Assembly (NCBI GenBank): GCA_025766275.1
Contig: JAFKAC010000090.1
Coordinates: 62,001 to 126,000, forward strand
Direction: 5' to 3'
DNA: 64,000 nucleotides
DNA from: Lactarius indigo
Lineage: Eukaryota; Basidiomycota; Agaricomycetes; Russulales; Russulaceae
Position 1 is the stretch's first letter. The number at the start of each line of letters is the position of its first letter. Shown in pieces: positions 9,094-18,994 of the stretch. The notes under the pieces were generated by a model. The model was given only the letters and a program-made list of their open reading frames with translations. It ran no database searches and was not told the origin of the DNA. A program made the position numbers and the translations under genes.

Positions 9094-11144
9094 AGGTCTT
9101 GGAGTATAAGGTCTTTTACTTCATCCGTACTATTGGCCACCTGCGTGAGCCATTCTTTGGCCTGTTCTCCTGCTGTTTTCGTGCTCGCGGCGTTGATTTG
9201 GGGTGCGGGCGTTATACTTGGCGCTGGTGACATATATCCGGGCAGCGACGGTGCGTATTGTGACGGCGCGTATTGTGATACGGGTCCCTGAGGATATCCC
9301 GTAGTCTCAATCATTCGGCTACTGGATGGGGAAGCCGTCCATGGTTGCTGCGTACGCGGGTGTGGGCAATTCCGTGAGAGGTGGCCGGGAGCGTGACAGT
9401 TATAACAAAGGACGTTCCTTAAGTCCCTTCGGGATCCTCCCCTTCCTCGTCCTCGAGCCCCCGGTCCTCCTCTTGGTGGGAACGGTGGCGTAGTCCAATC
9501 GCGGTGTGGCAGTTTGTTGAAGTCAATGTCTTCGGACCCTGCGAGTCTCACCCTGGCACGGTCAGCCGAGGTGTCCATTGCCCATGGGTTAGTGTGTGGC
9601 AGATTTTGTGGGAGGGTCCATCCTGCATTGCCGCCTTGTTTCTTTGGTTGCGTCGTCGTGCTTTTGTATTCGTTGAGTCGTGCCTTGAGATGTATATAAT
9701 TCTTCTGCCGCTTGAGGACGGCCCTTTTCCAGTCGTCGAACGTGACGGGGTCGTCGAACTGGAACGCATTCTTAAACAGTTCCTTGGGCAAACCCGATGT
9801 GAAGAGGTCGATGGTTTGGGGTTCGTTGAGGCCATAGTGAGCCTTCCGTGCAAGCTGTTCAAAATCATTGACGTACTTGTCAATGTCTTCCCCTGTCATT
9901 TTGAAGCCCTTTCGTAGTATAGCTTGGGCTTGTTCTCTTTCCAGCGTGTTCTCGAACCTTTGACTAAATCCATCGGCTACGGCGTCCCATAGGTCGCGAG
10001 TGTAGGGATTTATCCCTCGTTGTATTTGCCTGTTGAGCCAGTTCAGGAAGGATAGGACCCATTCGCTGACTGCTCCGCCCTTAATGTAGGAAAGAAACAG
10101 AAGGCATCTTCTGTAGTCGTTGCGCATGATGGGGGCGTCTAGATTCATGCCCCAGTAGACGTGCCACTGCGTTAAGAATTGGTCTACTTTGAGTCTGTCT
10201 CCGTCAAAGATGGAAGGAGGCTCGCCGGTTAATTTTTCATTGTGATGTCCTCCTCCTCCGGCGTCTCCACCTCCTCCTCCACCACCACCGCCTCCTCCTC
10301 CTCCTGGCGGTGGCACGGGTGGCATTCTTGGTGGTTCGGTTCTTCGTAGATCAAACGGGACACCCCCTCCCGGCGGCGGTGGTGGGTCTCCGCCCGGCCC
10401 TCCTATTCCTGGTGGGAGGTCTAGTGCTGGTTGTCGCCCAGATGGGGGATCTCCTCGATCTGACCCTATTGCTCGGAAGATAGCTGCGTCGTCGGCGGTC
10501 ATTCGTACGCCGGTTTCAGGGTTGATAGGCATGAGGATTTCTCGTGCTTCTTCTCGTATTGCGCACGCTTCTTCTTCAATCGCAACTTCTTCCATTGCTC
10601 GCGTTATTGTCGCCATAATGGCTGGTGATCGAATGTGAATCGGTTCTGGCTCTGTAATGTGCGCGGACTCAGCTCGTTCGATGAGGAGATCTTGTATTGC
10701 TCCTCCGCTAGTTTCTGTTTGATTTGGCTCTCGTCCTTCACTCTCGCTGTGGCTTTGTTCTTCTTCCCCCTCCAATGATTCTTCTGATACCACTTCTCCG
10801 GTAGAGTGTTCTCGTACTTGTCCGTCGATGGGACCCCAATCTGCTCGGCTGTTGAGCTCCCGGGCGTCGATATCGCACTGGTATCTAGGTCCTGCTGGTC
10901 GTATGACGTCCCACTGGGAGTCTATGGGATTCCACGTAACCTCCGTCCAACACAAGTGGTCGAAGTTGAACTCAACTGGTCGAAACCTACTAGGTCCGTT
11001 AAATTCCACAAAATAGCCGGTTTCTTCTTGTCTTTCCCTCCAACTAGCGGCTTGTAGAAAGCGCGTGGGGACGTTGCGTTCTCCTCTTCTTGGGATTGAA
11101 TAGGGACGGAAATTCGTCCACTGGTCTCTTGTTGTTATGGCCAC
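9063..11144 (-). CDS. Ty3 gag (capsid and nucleocapsid)
   Basis: This 693-codon frame has an acidic N-terminal third and a Pro/Gly tract with a 14-residue Gly run at about 281-293. The capsid-like region (retrotransposon gag fold) is about 305-490. An Arg/Gly stretch is followed by a CCHC zinc knuckle, CX2CX4HX4C, at 580-593 for RNA packaging. The frame opens with GTG at 11142-11144. An in-frame TAA lies 15 bases upstream and the first internal Met is residue 177, so no ordinary AUG start serves the full frame. The stop (9063-9065) is just after a -1 slippery heptamer. The 5' LTR ends only 19 bases upstream. Confidence 0.93.
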   Translation of the reverse strand: MAITTRDQWTNFRPYSIPRRGERNVPTRFLQAASWRERQEETGYFVEFNGPSRFRPVEFNFDHLCWTEVTWNPIDSQWDVIRPAGPRYQCDIDARELNSRADWGPIDGQVREHSTGEVVSEESLEGEEEQSHSESEGREPNQTETSGGAIQDLLIERAESAHITEPEPIHIRSPAIMATITRAMEEVAIEEEACAIREEAREILMPINPETGVRMTADDAAIFRAIGSDRGDPPSGRQPALDLPPGIGGPGGDPPPPPGGGVPFDLRRTEPPRMPPVPPPGGGGGGGGGGGGGDAGGGGHHNEKLTGEPPSIFDGDRLKVDQFLTQWHVYWGMNLDAPIMRNDYRRCLLFLSYIKGGAVSEWVLSFLNWLNRQIQRGINPYTRDLWDAVADGFSQRFENTLEREQAQAILRKGFKMTGEDIDKYVNDFEQLARKAHYGLNEPQTIDLFTSGLPKELFKNAFQFDDPVTFDDWKRAVLKRQKNYIHLKARLNEYKSTTTQPKKQGGNAGWTLPQNLPHTNPWAMDTSADRARVRLAGSEDIDFNKLPHRDWTTPPFPPRGGPGARGRGRGGSRRDLRNVLCYNCHAPGHLSRNCPHPRTQQPWTASPSSSRMIETTGYPQGPVSQYAPSQYAPSLPGYMSPAPSITPAPQINAASTKTAGEQAKEWLTQVANSTDEVKDLILQDLWGKEGFRDA
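9075..9081 (-). promoter_or_regulatory. Programmed -1 frameshift heptamer G_GGT_TTT
   Basis: In gag frame the codons are GAG GGT TTT CGG GAC GCC TGA. The last G of GAG plus GGT TTT gives a canonical X_XXY_YYZ site, and slipping back one base continues straight into the pol frame. It lies only three codons before the gag stop. Confidence 0.7.
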
Positions 11145-11150
11145 GATGAT

Positions 11151-11161
11151 ATCTTGGTCTT
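11151..11161 (-). promoter_or_regulatory. Primer binding site, self-priming type
   Basis: Two bases after the 5' LTR end (element sense) is AAGACCAAGAT. Its complement, ATCTTGGTCTT, occurs inside the LTR 34 bases after a TATA-like box, where the transcript is expected to begin. I recognise no tRNA 3' end here. The arrangement matches Tf1-type self-priming; see findings. Confidence 0.65.
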
Positions 11162-11163
11162 AA

Positions 11164-11644
11164 TGTAACGTCGTCACGACGTTAGCTCGACTTGAGCTCG
11201 ATGACAGCGGTAACAACTTAGCGGGTACTTGAAGACTCGGAGGTCCAAGTATAGACAGTAGTGAACACTCGAAGGTGCACTGCTCTTGAAAGCGACGGCT
11301 TCAGAGAAAGAGATAGAGAGAGAGAGAGGGAACGAAACAAGTGACGATTCAAGAAGACCAAGATGGCGTATCTTGGTCTTCACAAGACTGCTTAAATACA
11401 CAAACGAACAGGCTTAGAAGCGCTGCTATGAGTCACAGTAAGTAGCGTCCAACGTATCGCGTAAGTATCTCAAACCCTAGTACTACTAGTACTAGTATCA
11501 GTGGCGTCCATCCTCAGTCAGCTATCGATGCCGTATCTCCTATCGTGCTACCGTATCACCGCTATCGTATGTAAGTCCGCAACTAATATACCTTACCGCC
11601 GTAGTTGCAACCGGTACAGTAAGGGTTTGGATCGGAATGTGACA
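11164..11644 (-). repeat. 5' LTR of the Ty3 element
   Basis: A 481-base direct copy of the LTR at 3552-4032. It carries the TATA-like box (11392-11398) and palindrome (11353-11381) that should set the start of the genomic transcript. Confidence 0.95.
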
Positions 11645-12031
11645 ACAGGGGGATTGTCGCAGACTCAGCTACCTCAGCGTAGGAGCTGTTACAGAAGACC
11701 TTAGGAGTCCTTCCACTCAGTGGGGATCCAACTCAGAGTCCTTTGCCTCAGGCAGGATCTGTTACAGAACGACGCACGCCCCTGCAGAGGCGTGACAAAG
11801 AGCCAATCAGTGCACACCATTCCAATAACAGCCACCCACCCACACTCACCAGACTGTGTGCTCCCAAAGAACCCACAATCAAATGGGAGTCACTATCTGG
11901 AATGCCACCCTGGCCAAGTGACCTGAAACTGTCACTTAATGCCAACAACTGGCTTGAATGGTCATGCCATCTTCTTGGGGCCCTCACCATGAACCAACTG
12001 GATGAGTATCCCCTTGGGCTACTGCATTGCC
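11645..12031 (+). pseudogene. N-terminal gag fragment of a copia-like element
   Basis: A frame open from about 11743 encodes a Ty1/copia gag-like start: a Ser/Pro/His-rich leader, then LSLNANNWLEWSCHLLGAL, which has the NW..W pattern typical of copia gag N termini. It stops making sense at 12032, where the LTR of a minus-strand copia element begins. It is the target into which that element and, upstream, the Ty3 element inserted. Confidence 0.5.
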
Positions 12032-12645
12032 TGATGAACAGCAGACATAGAGAGCATACTCACAGTGACAAAGTAGACTGTGGTGAGATATGCAGGAGTG
12101 CTGGAAGCAGAGGTTGACAGGGTAAGTTGCAGAGAAGCAAAGTAGTCTGGCACACAGAGCAGTGAGGAGCTGATGTTACAATTGAGAGGATAAGACATGC
12201 CTGGCACACAGAGCAGTGAGGAACTGATGTGGACCAGGAGTGTACAAGCCTACTACTTATACTATCCAGGAGAGTGACACTAGTACAAGAGAAGTAACAT
12301 AGGGTTACAGAGTACAAGGGATGTTGTTCTACATGTGAGACAAAGGAGTGTGCTAATGGAGAACAAGGAGCGCAGAACAAAGAGAGTCCAGAAGTAAATG
12401 ACATCATAATGATATCATGATAAAGATAGAACAAAGGAAAGTACAAAGGCATTGAGTACAATGCTGAGTCCAGATCTGTGATATCATAAGGTACAGTGAT
12501 GTCATACATGATGCAATGATAAGTGCTAGATTGTACAGATCAAATGTAAGTAATCTACAAGTCCAATTAATCTAATCTAAAAGCAGTCCATGCTGCAAGT
12601 CCAGTTCATATGAGCCACTAAGTGTGTGTGGGTCACTTATCAACA
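12032..12645 (-). repeat. 3' LTR of the minus-strand copia element
   Basis: 614 bases, in element sense TGTTGATAAGTG...CTGTTCATCA. The purine-rich ACAGGGAGA lies directly upstream of it as a polypurine tract. A diverged relative in the opposite orientation is at 22733-23286. It contains a partly duplicated segment (TCAGCTCCTCACTGCTCTGTGTGCCAG-like phrases twice, about 12147-12240). Confidence 0.85.
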
Positions 12646-12664
12646 TCTCCCTGTGATCTACAAT

Positions 12665-13449
12665 CTAAGTACATAAGAGTCCCATGTTATTGTTGTGTTT
12701 CTGTAGCAGGACATGTGGTAGTGACTTTGTAAAGCCATCTGCAACCATATCCACAGTAGGAGTTCTAATGAGAGTGATGGTCCCCTTTTCAATGTACTCC
12801 CGAATGACATGATGCCGTATGGCAATGTGCTTAGACTGTCTCCCAGTGACAGGGTTCAAGGCCAAGTCAATGGCACCCTTGTTGTCACCATGAAGTGGGA
12901 TGGGGTCATCAACCTCATACCTGAGTTCCATGAGGAAGCTCTGATACCATGCAGCCTGATTGGCTGCATCGGTCATGGCTATGTATTCTGCTTCTGTTGT
13001 GTTTTGGGCAACAGTCTTTTGCTTGCATGAAGACCAGCTTATTGCACTGTTAGCTAGTAGGAACACATAACCAAAGGTGGAGTGGCGGCCATCAGTCTGA
13101 TCTGCCAGACTGGAATCAGTGTAGCCTTGGAGGCCATTGCCATTGGCGCCATCATAGACAATATGCATATCCATAGTTCCCACTAGGTAGGATAGGACAT
13201 ACTGTGCAAGTTGCAGATGTTGTGGTGAAGGGTTTGCTGCATACTGCACCAGATGTGACACAGCGAAGGAGATATCTAGCCTAGTGCCAATCTGCACATA
13301 AAGCAGACTTCCAATCAGAGACTGATAATGGGAAATATCTGAGGCAGTTGCCTGTGATGTATATTTAACCAGGTGCTTGTCAGCACCAGCAGTCAAGGGT
13401 GTGTTGTGTGGTGTGGCATCAGACATGCCAAAGCATTCAAGGACATCCT
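12665..13449 (-). pseudogene. Copia pol: RNase H and C terminus
   Basis: The segment after the nested LTR encodes the copia RNase H region. It includes PLTAGADKHL, YQSLIGSLLYV, TRLDISFAV, the GYTDSSLADQ block, TTEAEYIA and the SKHIAIRHHVIREYI end typical of Ty1/copia. It is joined in the ancestral sequence to the RT fragment at 14852 and upstream, but 13450-14846 now intervenes. The region is strongly CpG-poor. This open stretch is intact; the element as a whole is not. Confidence 0.85.
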
Positions 13450-14846
13450 TGTTACAATTTCTTACCATTTGGACTTGTTCTTTCCTTATCTTACTTTTCT
13501 TTCCCTGATGTCCCATGAGCCCTGTATGATTATGCAGACCTTATGATTACCCAGTTCCTATCGTGCACCTTGCTTGTTACAGTTTTGCCCCCTCGACCTT
13601 GACAAACGGCAATATGAAGAACGCTAGCACGTGAAGAAGAGAAGGATGACGAAGAAAAGGCTGAGATAAGCCATAAAACAAGAGATAAGTGCCCCGGCCC
13701 ACGATACCACTGGACCTTCTGCGATGATACGCAGAACTGCAGGTTCCACCGGCCCGGATAAGAGGCAATATCAAGATCGCCCGTCACGTGACCCCGGCAT
13801 GTGACCTGGCTAGAATGCACCAGAAGAGTCCAGATGAGCTTGCGCCTGGCTGACTGATGATTGGTACCTGATGACTGATACTGACTGTGGATGACTCATA
13901 GACTATTACACTGTTACGATAAGGATGACTGATGCTTCGTTCTGATTGGTTGACTGACTGTATGCTGACTGATGATTACACATTCCCGATGACACTCTTA
14001 CTGTACGATTACTCACCCTAGGATCGTTGTATTAGGGTTTCTGAGTCTGAACTTTACGATAGCTGGAGTATAAGTAGGGTAGCTTGTATCCCCGACTCTC
14101 CAGCTTGAGATCTTGTGGAATTGTACTGGTTGTTCACCGTCTTCCCTCTATCTTTTGAGCTGCGGTTGGCTGCTTGCCACCTTCCCCTTGGGCTGTCTGC
14201 TCATCTCCCTTTCCTTTTATCTGCCATTCTCCGCCTCTCAGCACTTCTGTCTGATAGAAGGCTGCCAGTACCTTTGTCGACTAGGGGACGCCTTGGCTGT
14301 ATTTGCCTCCCCCGTAAGTTGGCTGACCGTTTGGGGCAAAGTGTTCCCACAGTACCGTCCAAGTCGGACACTACGCCCGGTACAAGCGTAACATTGCTTA
14401 TTGACAATATCTTTTGATAAAGCTTGACATGTGTTAGTTTCCATTCCATTCTCACTCACACGTGGACCCGCGTGATTCACCTTTGTTCCAAGAATGTCCA
14501 TGCCTTGTTCCTCCCATGTCTCTCCCTTTATCCCTTAGTCTGGCGATGGCACCATCTGTTTGTAGTGGCCATACAACCTTACTTGTATTTAAACCTAGTT
14601 CTACCTAGCTTGTACGGTAGACTAGACTTCTTGTGTAATACTACACTCGTCTAATGTGGAACACCTTTGTACTTCTCCCTGTCCTGTGATCCCCCATTCT
14701 TGCTAGGTCTTCGCACCTTAGCCCTCCTCTATAGTCCTTGTGACTCTTGTGCACCATTCTACTGAAGTCAGGCCACCGAGCTTGTACTACTGCATATTGA
14801 CTGACTTGGTACAGGTCATACCTAATGCCCCTGTAGTGGTGTTACA
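13450..14846. mobile_element. Solo LTR (about 573 bases) split by a second solo LTR
   Basis: Ends are TGTTACAATTTC (13450) and GGTGTTACA (14846), with a perfect target duplication ATCCT at 13445-13449 and 14847-14851. Removing it joins the copia frame at SGYIKD/VLECFG. Bases 13575-14393 plus one 5-base duplication are a later insertion inside it. Confidence 0.8.
13575..14393. mobile_element. Solo LTR, 819 bases (copy B), nested
   Basis: Near-identical reverse complement of 1632-2450. Perfect 5-base target duplication TTGCT at 13570-13574 and 14394-14398. It lies wholly inside the older solo LTR 13450-14846. Confidence 0.88.
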
Positions 14847-14851
14847 ATCCT

Positions 14852-16655
14852 TGATGTAGCCAGACTGATCTATTTTGATGCGTCTGAGGGAGCAGTTGCA
14901 CGTAATATGCATACCAAGATAGGACTCTATCTCCCTGAGATCAGTCATCTCATAGCATTCAGACAAGTCTGACTTAAGACACTTGATACCACTCAATGAG
15001 GGACCCAGTATAGTGATGTCGTCAACATAGACAATAATGAAGAGTGGATCATACCCCTCTCATTGAGGCATCACATATATGCCAGCATCAGCAAATGTCC
15101 GCTTAAAGCCAAGTGCAGTGAGCACTCCATGGAATTGCAAGTTCCATGTGTGGGAGGCCTGTTTGAGACCATAGATCACCTTAACCAGGTGACACACCTT
15201 TGTCTCAGAGCCAATGACAGTGAAACCTTGTGGCTGCTCCATGTAAATCTCCTTGTCAAGCATGCCATTGAGAAAAGCAGACTTGACATCCATTTGATGG
15301 ATGTGCCAGTCCTCCAGTGTGGCCAATGCCAGAAGTAAATGTAGTGACTCAAGTCATGTGATGGGAGAGAAGGTTTCATCAAAATCTATGCCAGGGATTT
15401 GTGTGAATCCCTTAGCCACCAAGTGAGCTCTGTAGTGGCCATCCACTTTGAGCTTAAAGACCCATTTGGATTTTACTGCCTTGCGATTAGGTGGGAGATC
15501 CACTAACTCCCAAGTCCCATTTTTAGCTAGGGCATCCATTTCATACTGACACACCTTAGTCCACTCATCTGCATCTGTAGACCTCATGGCCTCTGCAAAA
15601 GTTGCAGGGTCTCAGCCTACATACATGGCAGCCAGTAACTCTGCATACCCCAGATGCCTGCTGCACCATGCCGCATTGTCCGCATTGAAGTAACATGGAT
15701 TAGGCACAGGGACACAAGCAGTGTGCCTTGGTGCATTGTCCATTTTGTGCAACAGCTGACTATGCTGTGCATGCTCCTCAAAGCCCCCAGGCATTTCTGG
15801 TGAGGGCAGAGGGACATTGCACATAATGTGTGTTGCACTAGGACATGGTGGGGGTAAAGTGGGAGTGGTCTGCTCATGTTTAGGTGTGGTGGGCAGAGTG
15901 GGCAGTGCAGGTGGTGGTGTGGTAGGGTGTGGTTGGACTTGTGGGGGGTCTAAAAGGTTTTCTACGTCCTCCTCCTCACTACTACTGGAGTGTGCAGGGG
16001 AGGGTGCTCACATTGGTGGTAATGCTGGTGGGTGAGGCACGGCAGTCACTGTTGTGCTAGGCACAACTGGTGGTGAAGGTGTGGGGTGTGTCTCAACACC
16101 TTGGAGGGACAGGAAGCTACTCTTGTTGAATGTCACATCCCTGGACACTCAGATGGAGTGGGTTGAGTGGTCCCAAAGCTTATAGCCTTTAGATTCAGGC
16201 TCAAACCCAATAAGTGTGACTTCAATGGCCTTCGCATCTAGTTTGTGATGCTTATCAGCAGGTATATGCATGTACCCCTTGCATCCAAAGACATGAAGAT
16301 GTGAGACATTGGGCACTTTGCCAGAGTGCCAGAGCTCATAAGGAGTGTGCCACTTGAGCCCACAGACTGGAGAGCGATTGTAGATGTGCACAGCTGCACA
16401 CACCACATGCTCCCAGAAACCTTTAGACATGCCAGCTGTGTGGAGCATGGACATTGCCTTATCCATAATGGTGCAGTTAAACCACTTGGCTTTTCCGTTG
16501 GACTGTGGTGAACCTGGCATCGTGAGGTGATGCTCTATCCCTTTCTGTCTAAGAATGTCCTATGTGACACTTGACATGTACTCGCCACCACAGTCAGAGT
16601 GCATAGCATGCAGCTTATGGCCAGACTGGGTTTCACCCCAGGCCAAATACATTTG
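14852..16655 (-). pseudogene. Copia pol: integrase C-terminal part and reverse transcriptase, decayed
   Basis: Read on the minus strand from 16655: integrase core (MYLAWGETQSGHK, HSDCGGEY, then MPGSPQSNGKAK), the copia-specific YNRSP...TPYELW and HLHVFGCKGY segment, and a Pro/Thr/Ser-rich linker. Reverse transcriptase follows: AMRSTDADEWTKVCQYEM, KSKWVFKLK, AHLVAKGFTQ, MDVKSAFLNG and the catalytic YVDD in FIIVYVDDITIL. The frame has several stops (for example within GGEYMSSVT*, after FSPIT and before EGYD), so the gene is dead. One CpG occurs in 15061-15300, a sign of long methylation. Confidence 0.85.
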
Positions 16656-17187
16656 TGTCACGGATGCTCTATTTTTGCCTTATTTTTCCATATTTTTGTG
16701 GATTTATTTGATGAAGATACGAGTCTCCAACGTTGTGCTAAAACATCCAAGTCCTTATCATTAGATATGATAAGATGGTTAGTCACATGATGCCAACATG
16801 TGCACCCACAAGCATGTGACCCTGGGATAGTAACTTCCTTATTGGATGTTATTTTTCTAGGTCACCTTTCTCATTAGTAAAGTAGTTTCTTATTGGATGA
16901 TAAGCAGGAAACATTCTAGATAGTTCTAAACTACGTTGTCACAGGGTTATGACTCATAGATAAGGACATGTCATTGTTCTGTCAGCCTTACAGCGAAATC
17001 CAAAATGGGGGGCCCCTTGAGTAAAAATGGACGACAGCTGACCTCCAAATTTGACATGCAGGGTTCATAGTTAAGTATTGTTCAAAATTCCTAGGAAATA
17101 TGGTATCTCACAAATATACAGTTATTAAATAGTTATCCGTGATACTCAATAGTTATCACGGGATGCTGGGATGGCACACAGCCAAAG

Positions 17188-17620
17188 TGTCACGGTACCA
17201 ACGGACCGTCCGTGATGCGTTCGAGTTTGGGCCCAAGGCAAGGGCAGGTAGTGTCGGAACTTAGTCAACGACTAAGTTGAAGTCGGGGTGATCGTGGCTC
17301 AAGCCGAAGGCAATCGCACGAGAGAGGGGGGGTTTTCGGGCAAGCGAAGACAAGGCAACTGTAGATTGGTTTCAAAGGACTAAGAGTAGACAAAGGTAAC
17401 TACTTGTCTACTCTACTACTCTTATACTCATACATGACTGGGGTTATCAGTACCATTTTCTATGACGTGTCACAATCAGTTAACACGTAAGCAATTCATC
17501 AGAATGGCATCATAAGACATGCCAATGAGTCAAGGAAACAGGGCAAGGGTTTGCATATATCGGACGCGAGTCGTGTTGGCACTTCGTGACGTGTGACTGT
17601 AATGTCACGTGATCGTGACA
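17188..17620. mobile_element. Solo LTR, 433 bases, inside the DNA transposon
   Basis: TGTCACGGTACC...GATCGTGACA with a perfect target duplication CAAAG (17183-17187, 17621-17625). It is the youngest layer in this nest, as it lies within the transposon that split another LTR. A TATA-like region or internal genes were not seen. Confidence 0.85.
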
Positions 17621-17736
17621 CAAAGGGCCTGCAAACTTAAGGTTATCCCATACGCGCTGCCCGTTGGGGAAGGTTTTCTCCCTTTTTTTTGTCCTCTACC
17701 TCTCCCTCGAACCGCCTCCATCTTCCCTCCCTGACC

Positions 17737-18814
17737 ATGGTTGGCCGCCACATTTCGGATGAGCTCAAGGAAATGGCCATGTCCTTGTCCATCCAGGGTC
17801 TTCGCGACTCGGATATTCACAAACTTATGGGAATTAGCGTGCGATCTCTCAAGCGATTGTGAAGCACACATTGCGATACTGGTCACTTTTCGCGCAAGCC
17901 AGTTGTTGCAGGTTGGCCGCGCATTCTCACCATGATGGATAGAAAGGTATGTGTCTTATTTATCAATTCAGTCGTCGTCTCATTATGTACAGTTCCTTTG
18001 TGACTGTGTGGCTCGTCGACCTGATCTAGCTCTCACAGAACTGCAGACTGAACTGCGTGAGGTCTGCGACGTCGACGCGTTGGTGCAAACAATCGCGCGT
18101 TCCCTCCAAAGGGAGGGTTACACTATGAAGATGGTGGGTTGTCTTCGCTTGATTCTTACACCACCCTCACCATCGACCTTGTAGGTTACGTGGACTGCTC
18201 TTGAGCGAAATGAACAAGATCGAGAAGACTTCAAAAACCTCATCAATGGGCACTTCCGCCTGGAACAACTCGTGTTCGCCAACGAAAGCCATTTCAACAG
18301 GCTGACCTTGAGGAGGCAATATGTGTGGTCATTACGTGGCAAACGTGCCTGTCGGTACGAATTTCAGTTCCGAGGGGCGAAGTACTCCCTACTCCCAGCC
18401 ATCTCCCTCGATGGGATAATCCATCTGGAGGTCGTCAAGAACGCTATCACTGGTGCAGACTTCTGGCAATTCGTTCAGGGCTTACTCCCACTCATGAATG
18501 AATGGCCACTCCCCAACTCTGTACTCATCGTTAACAACGCTTCCATTCACAAGGTCGCCGGCATTCGCGAGATGGTCGAGGAACACGGCGCGCGCCTGCT
18601 GTACCTCCCTGCGTATTCACCCAACTTCAACCCTATCGAACTCGCCTTCTCAACCATCAAGGCATGGCTGTGCGTGAATCGCGATCGAGTGAATCAGGAC
18701 CTGGAGTCCAAGAATGGCACAGTGTATGACGCGTTATGGGAGGGGGTTCACTCAATCACTGCGGAAAATGCGAGGGGTTGGTATGCCCACTGTGGGTACG
18801 ATGTACACGCCTGA
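17737..18814 (+). pseudogene. Tc1/mariner-type (IS630 superfamily) transposase, inactivated
   Basis: Three exons fit: 17737-17946, 17993-18133 and 18185-18814, with 46- and 51-base GT..AG introns keeping phase 0; about 326 residues. An N-terminal helix-turn-helix (DELKEMAMSLS...SDIHKLMGIS) is followed by GHFSRKPVVAGWPR, LTELQTELREV and a DDE nuclease ending LPAYSPNFNPIE. Two defects are visible. Codon 42 is TGA where the family has Arg-like codons (CGA to TGA). The two catalytic Asp positions are Asn: FANES (AAC at 18281) and IVNNASIH (AAC at 18533), where relatives have DES and DNASIH. Only the last Glu (18638) remains. It would normally cut and paste the element at TA. Confidence 0.82.
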
Positions 18815-18994
18815 TATTTTAGTTCTCTACTGCATGTAAATTCATTGGATATTCCTCATGTGAGCATGGATAGACAGAAAGTTTGAAACATCATATATAT
18901 TTGGGGGGTATCTTGTGCGTTCACAGCTTCGTGCGCTTTCCTGCCCGAGTCTCAGAAGTGGCCGGGGTTTGCCAGCTGACAAAGCTGACAAATC

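Larger units (their letters stand above)
3552..11644 (-). mobile_element. Near-intact Ty3-type LTR retrotransposon (chromovirus)
   Basis: The 8093-base element is bounded by two direct 481-base LTRs that differ by one base that I can see (A at 3558, G at 11170). It is flanked by a perfect 5-base duplication ACAGG (3547-3551 and 11645-11649). In minus-strand order it carries gag, protease, reverse transcriptase, RNase H, integrase and a chromodomain. That order and the chromodomain place it in the chromoviruses. Pol is broken by a 283-base insertion (7127-7409), so this copy cannot make full Pol unless supplied in trans. The near-identical LTRs mean a recent insertion. Confidence 0.95.

Noticed and set aside
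9548..9917. Frames opposite and alongside Ty3 gag (for example 9504-9917 plus)
   Set aside because: Antisense or out-of-register shadows of the gag frame, which has a clear capsid and zinc knuckle.
17605..17886. Minus-strand 93-codon frame over the transposase start
   Set aside because: It is the antisense shadow of the transposase helix-turn-helix exon, which fits the family and splices correctly.
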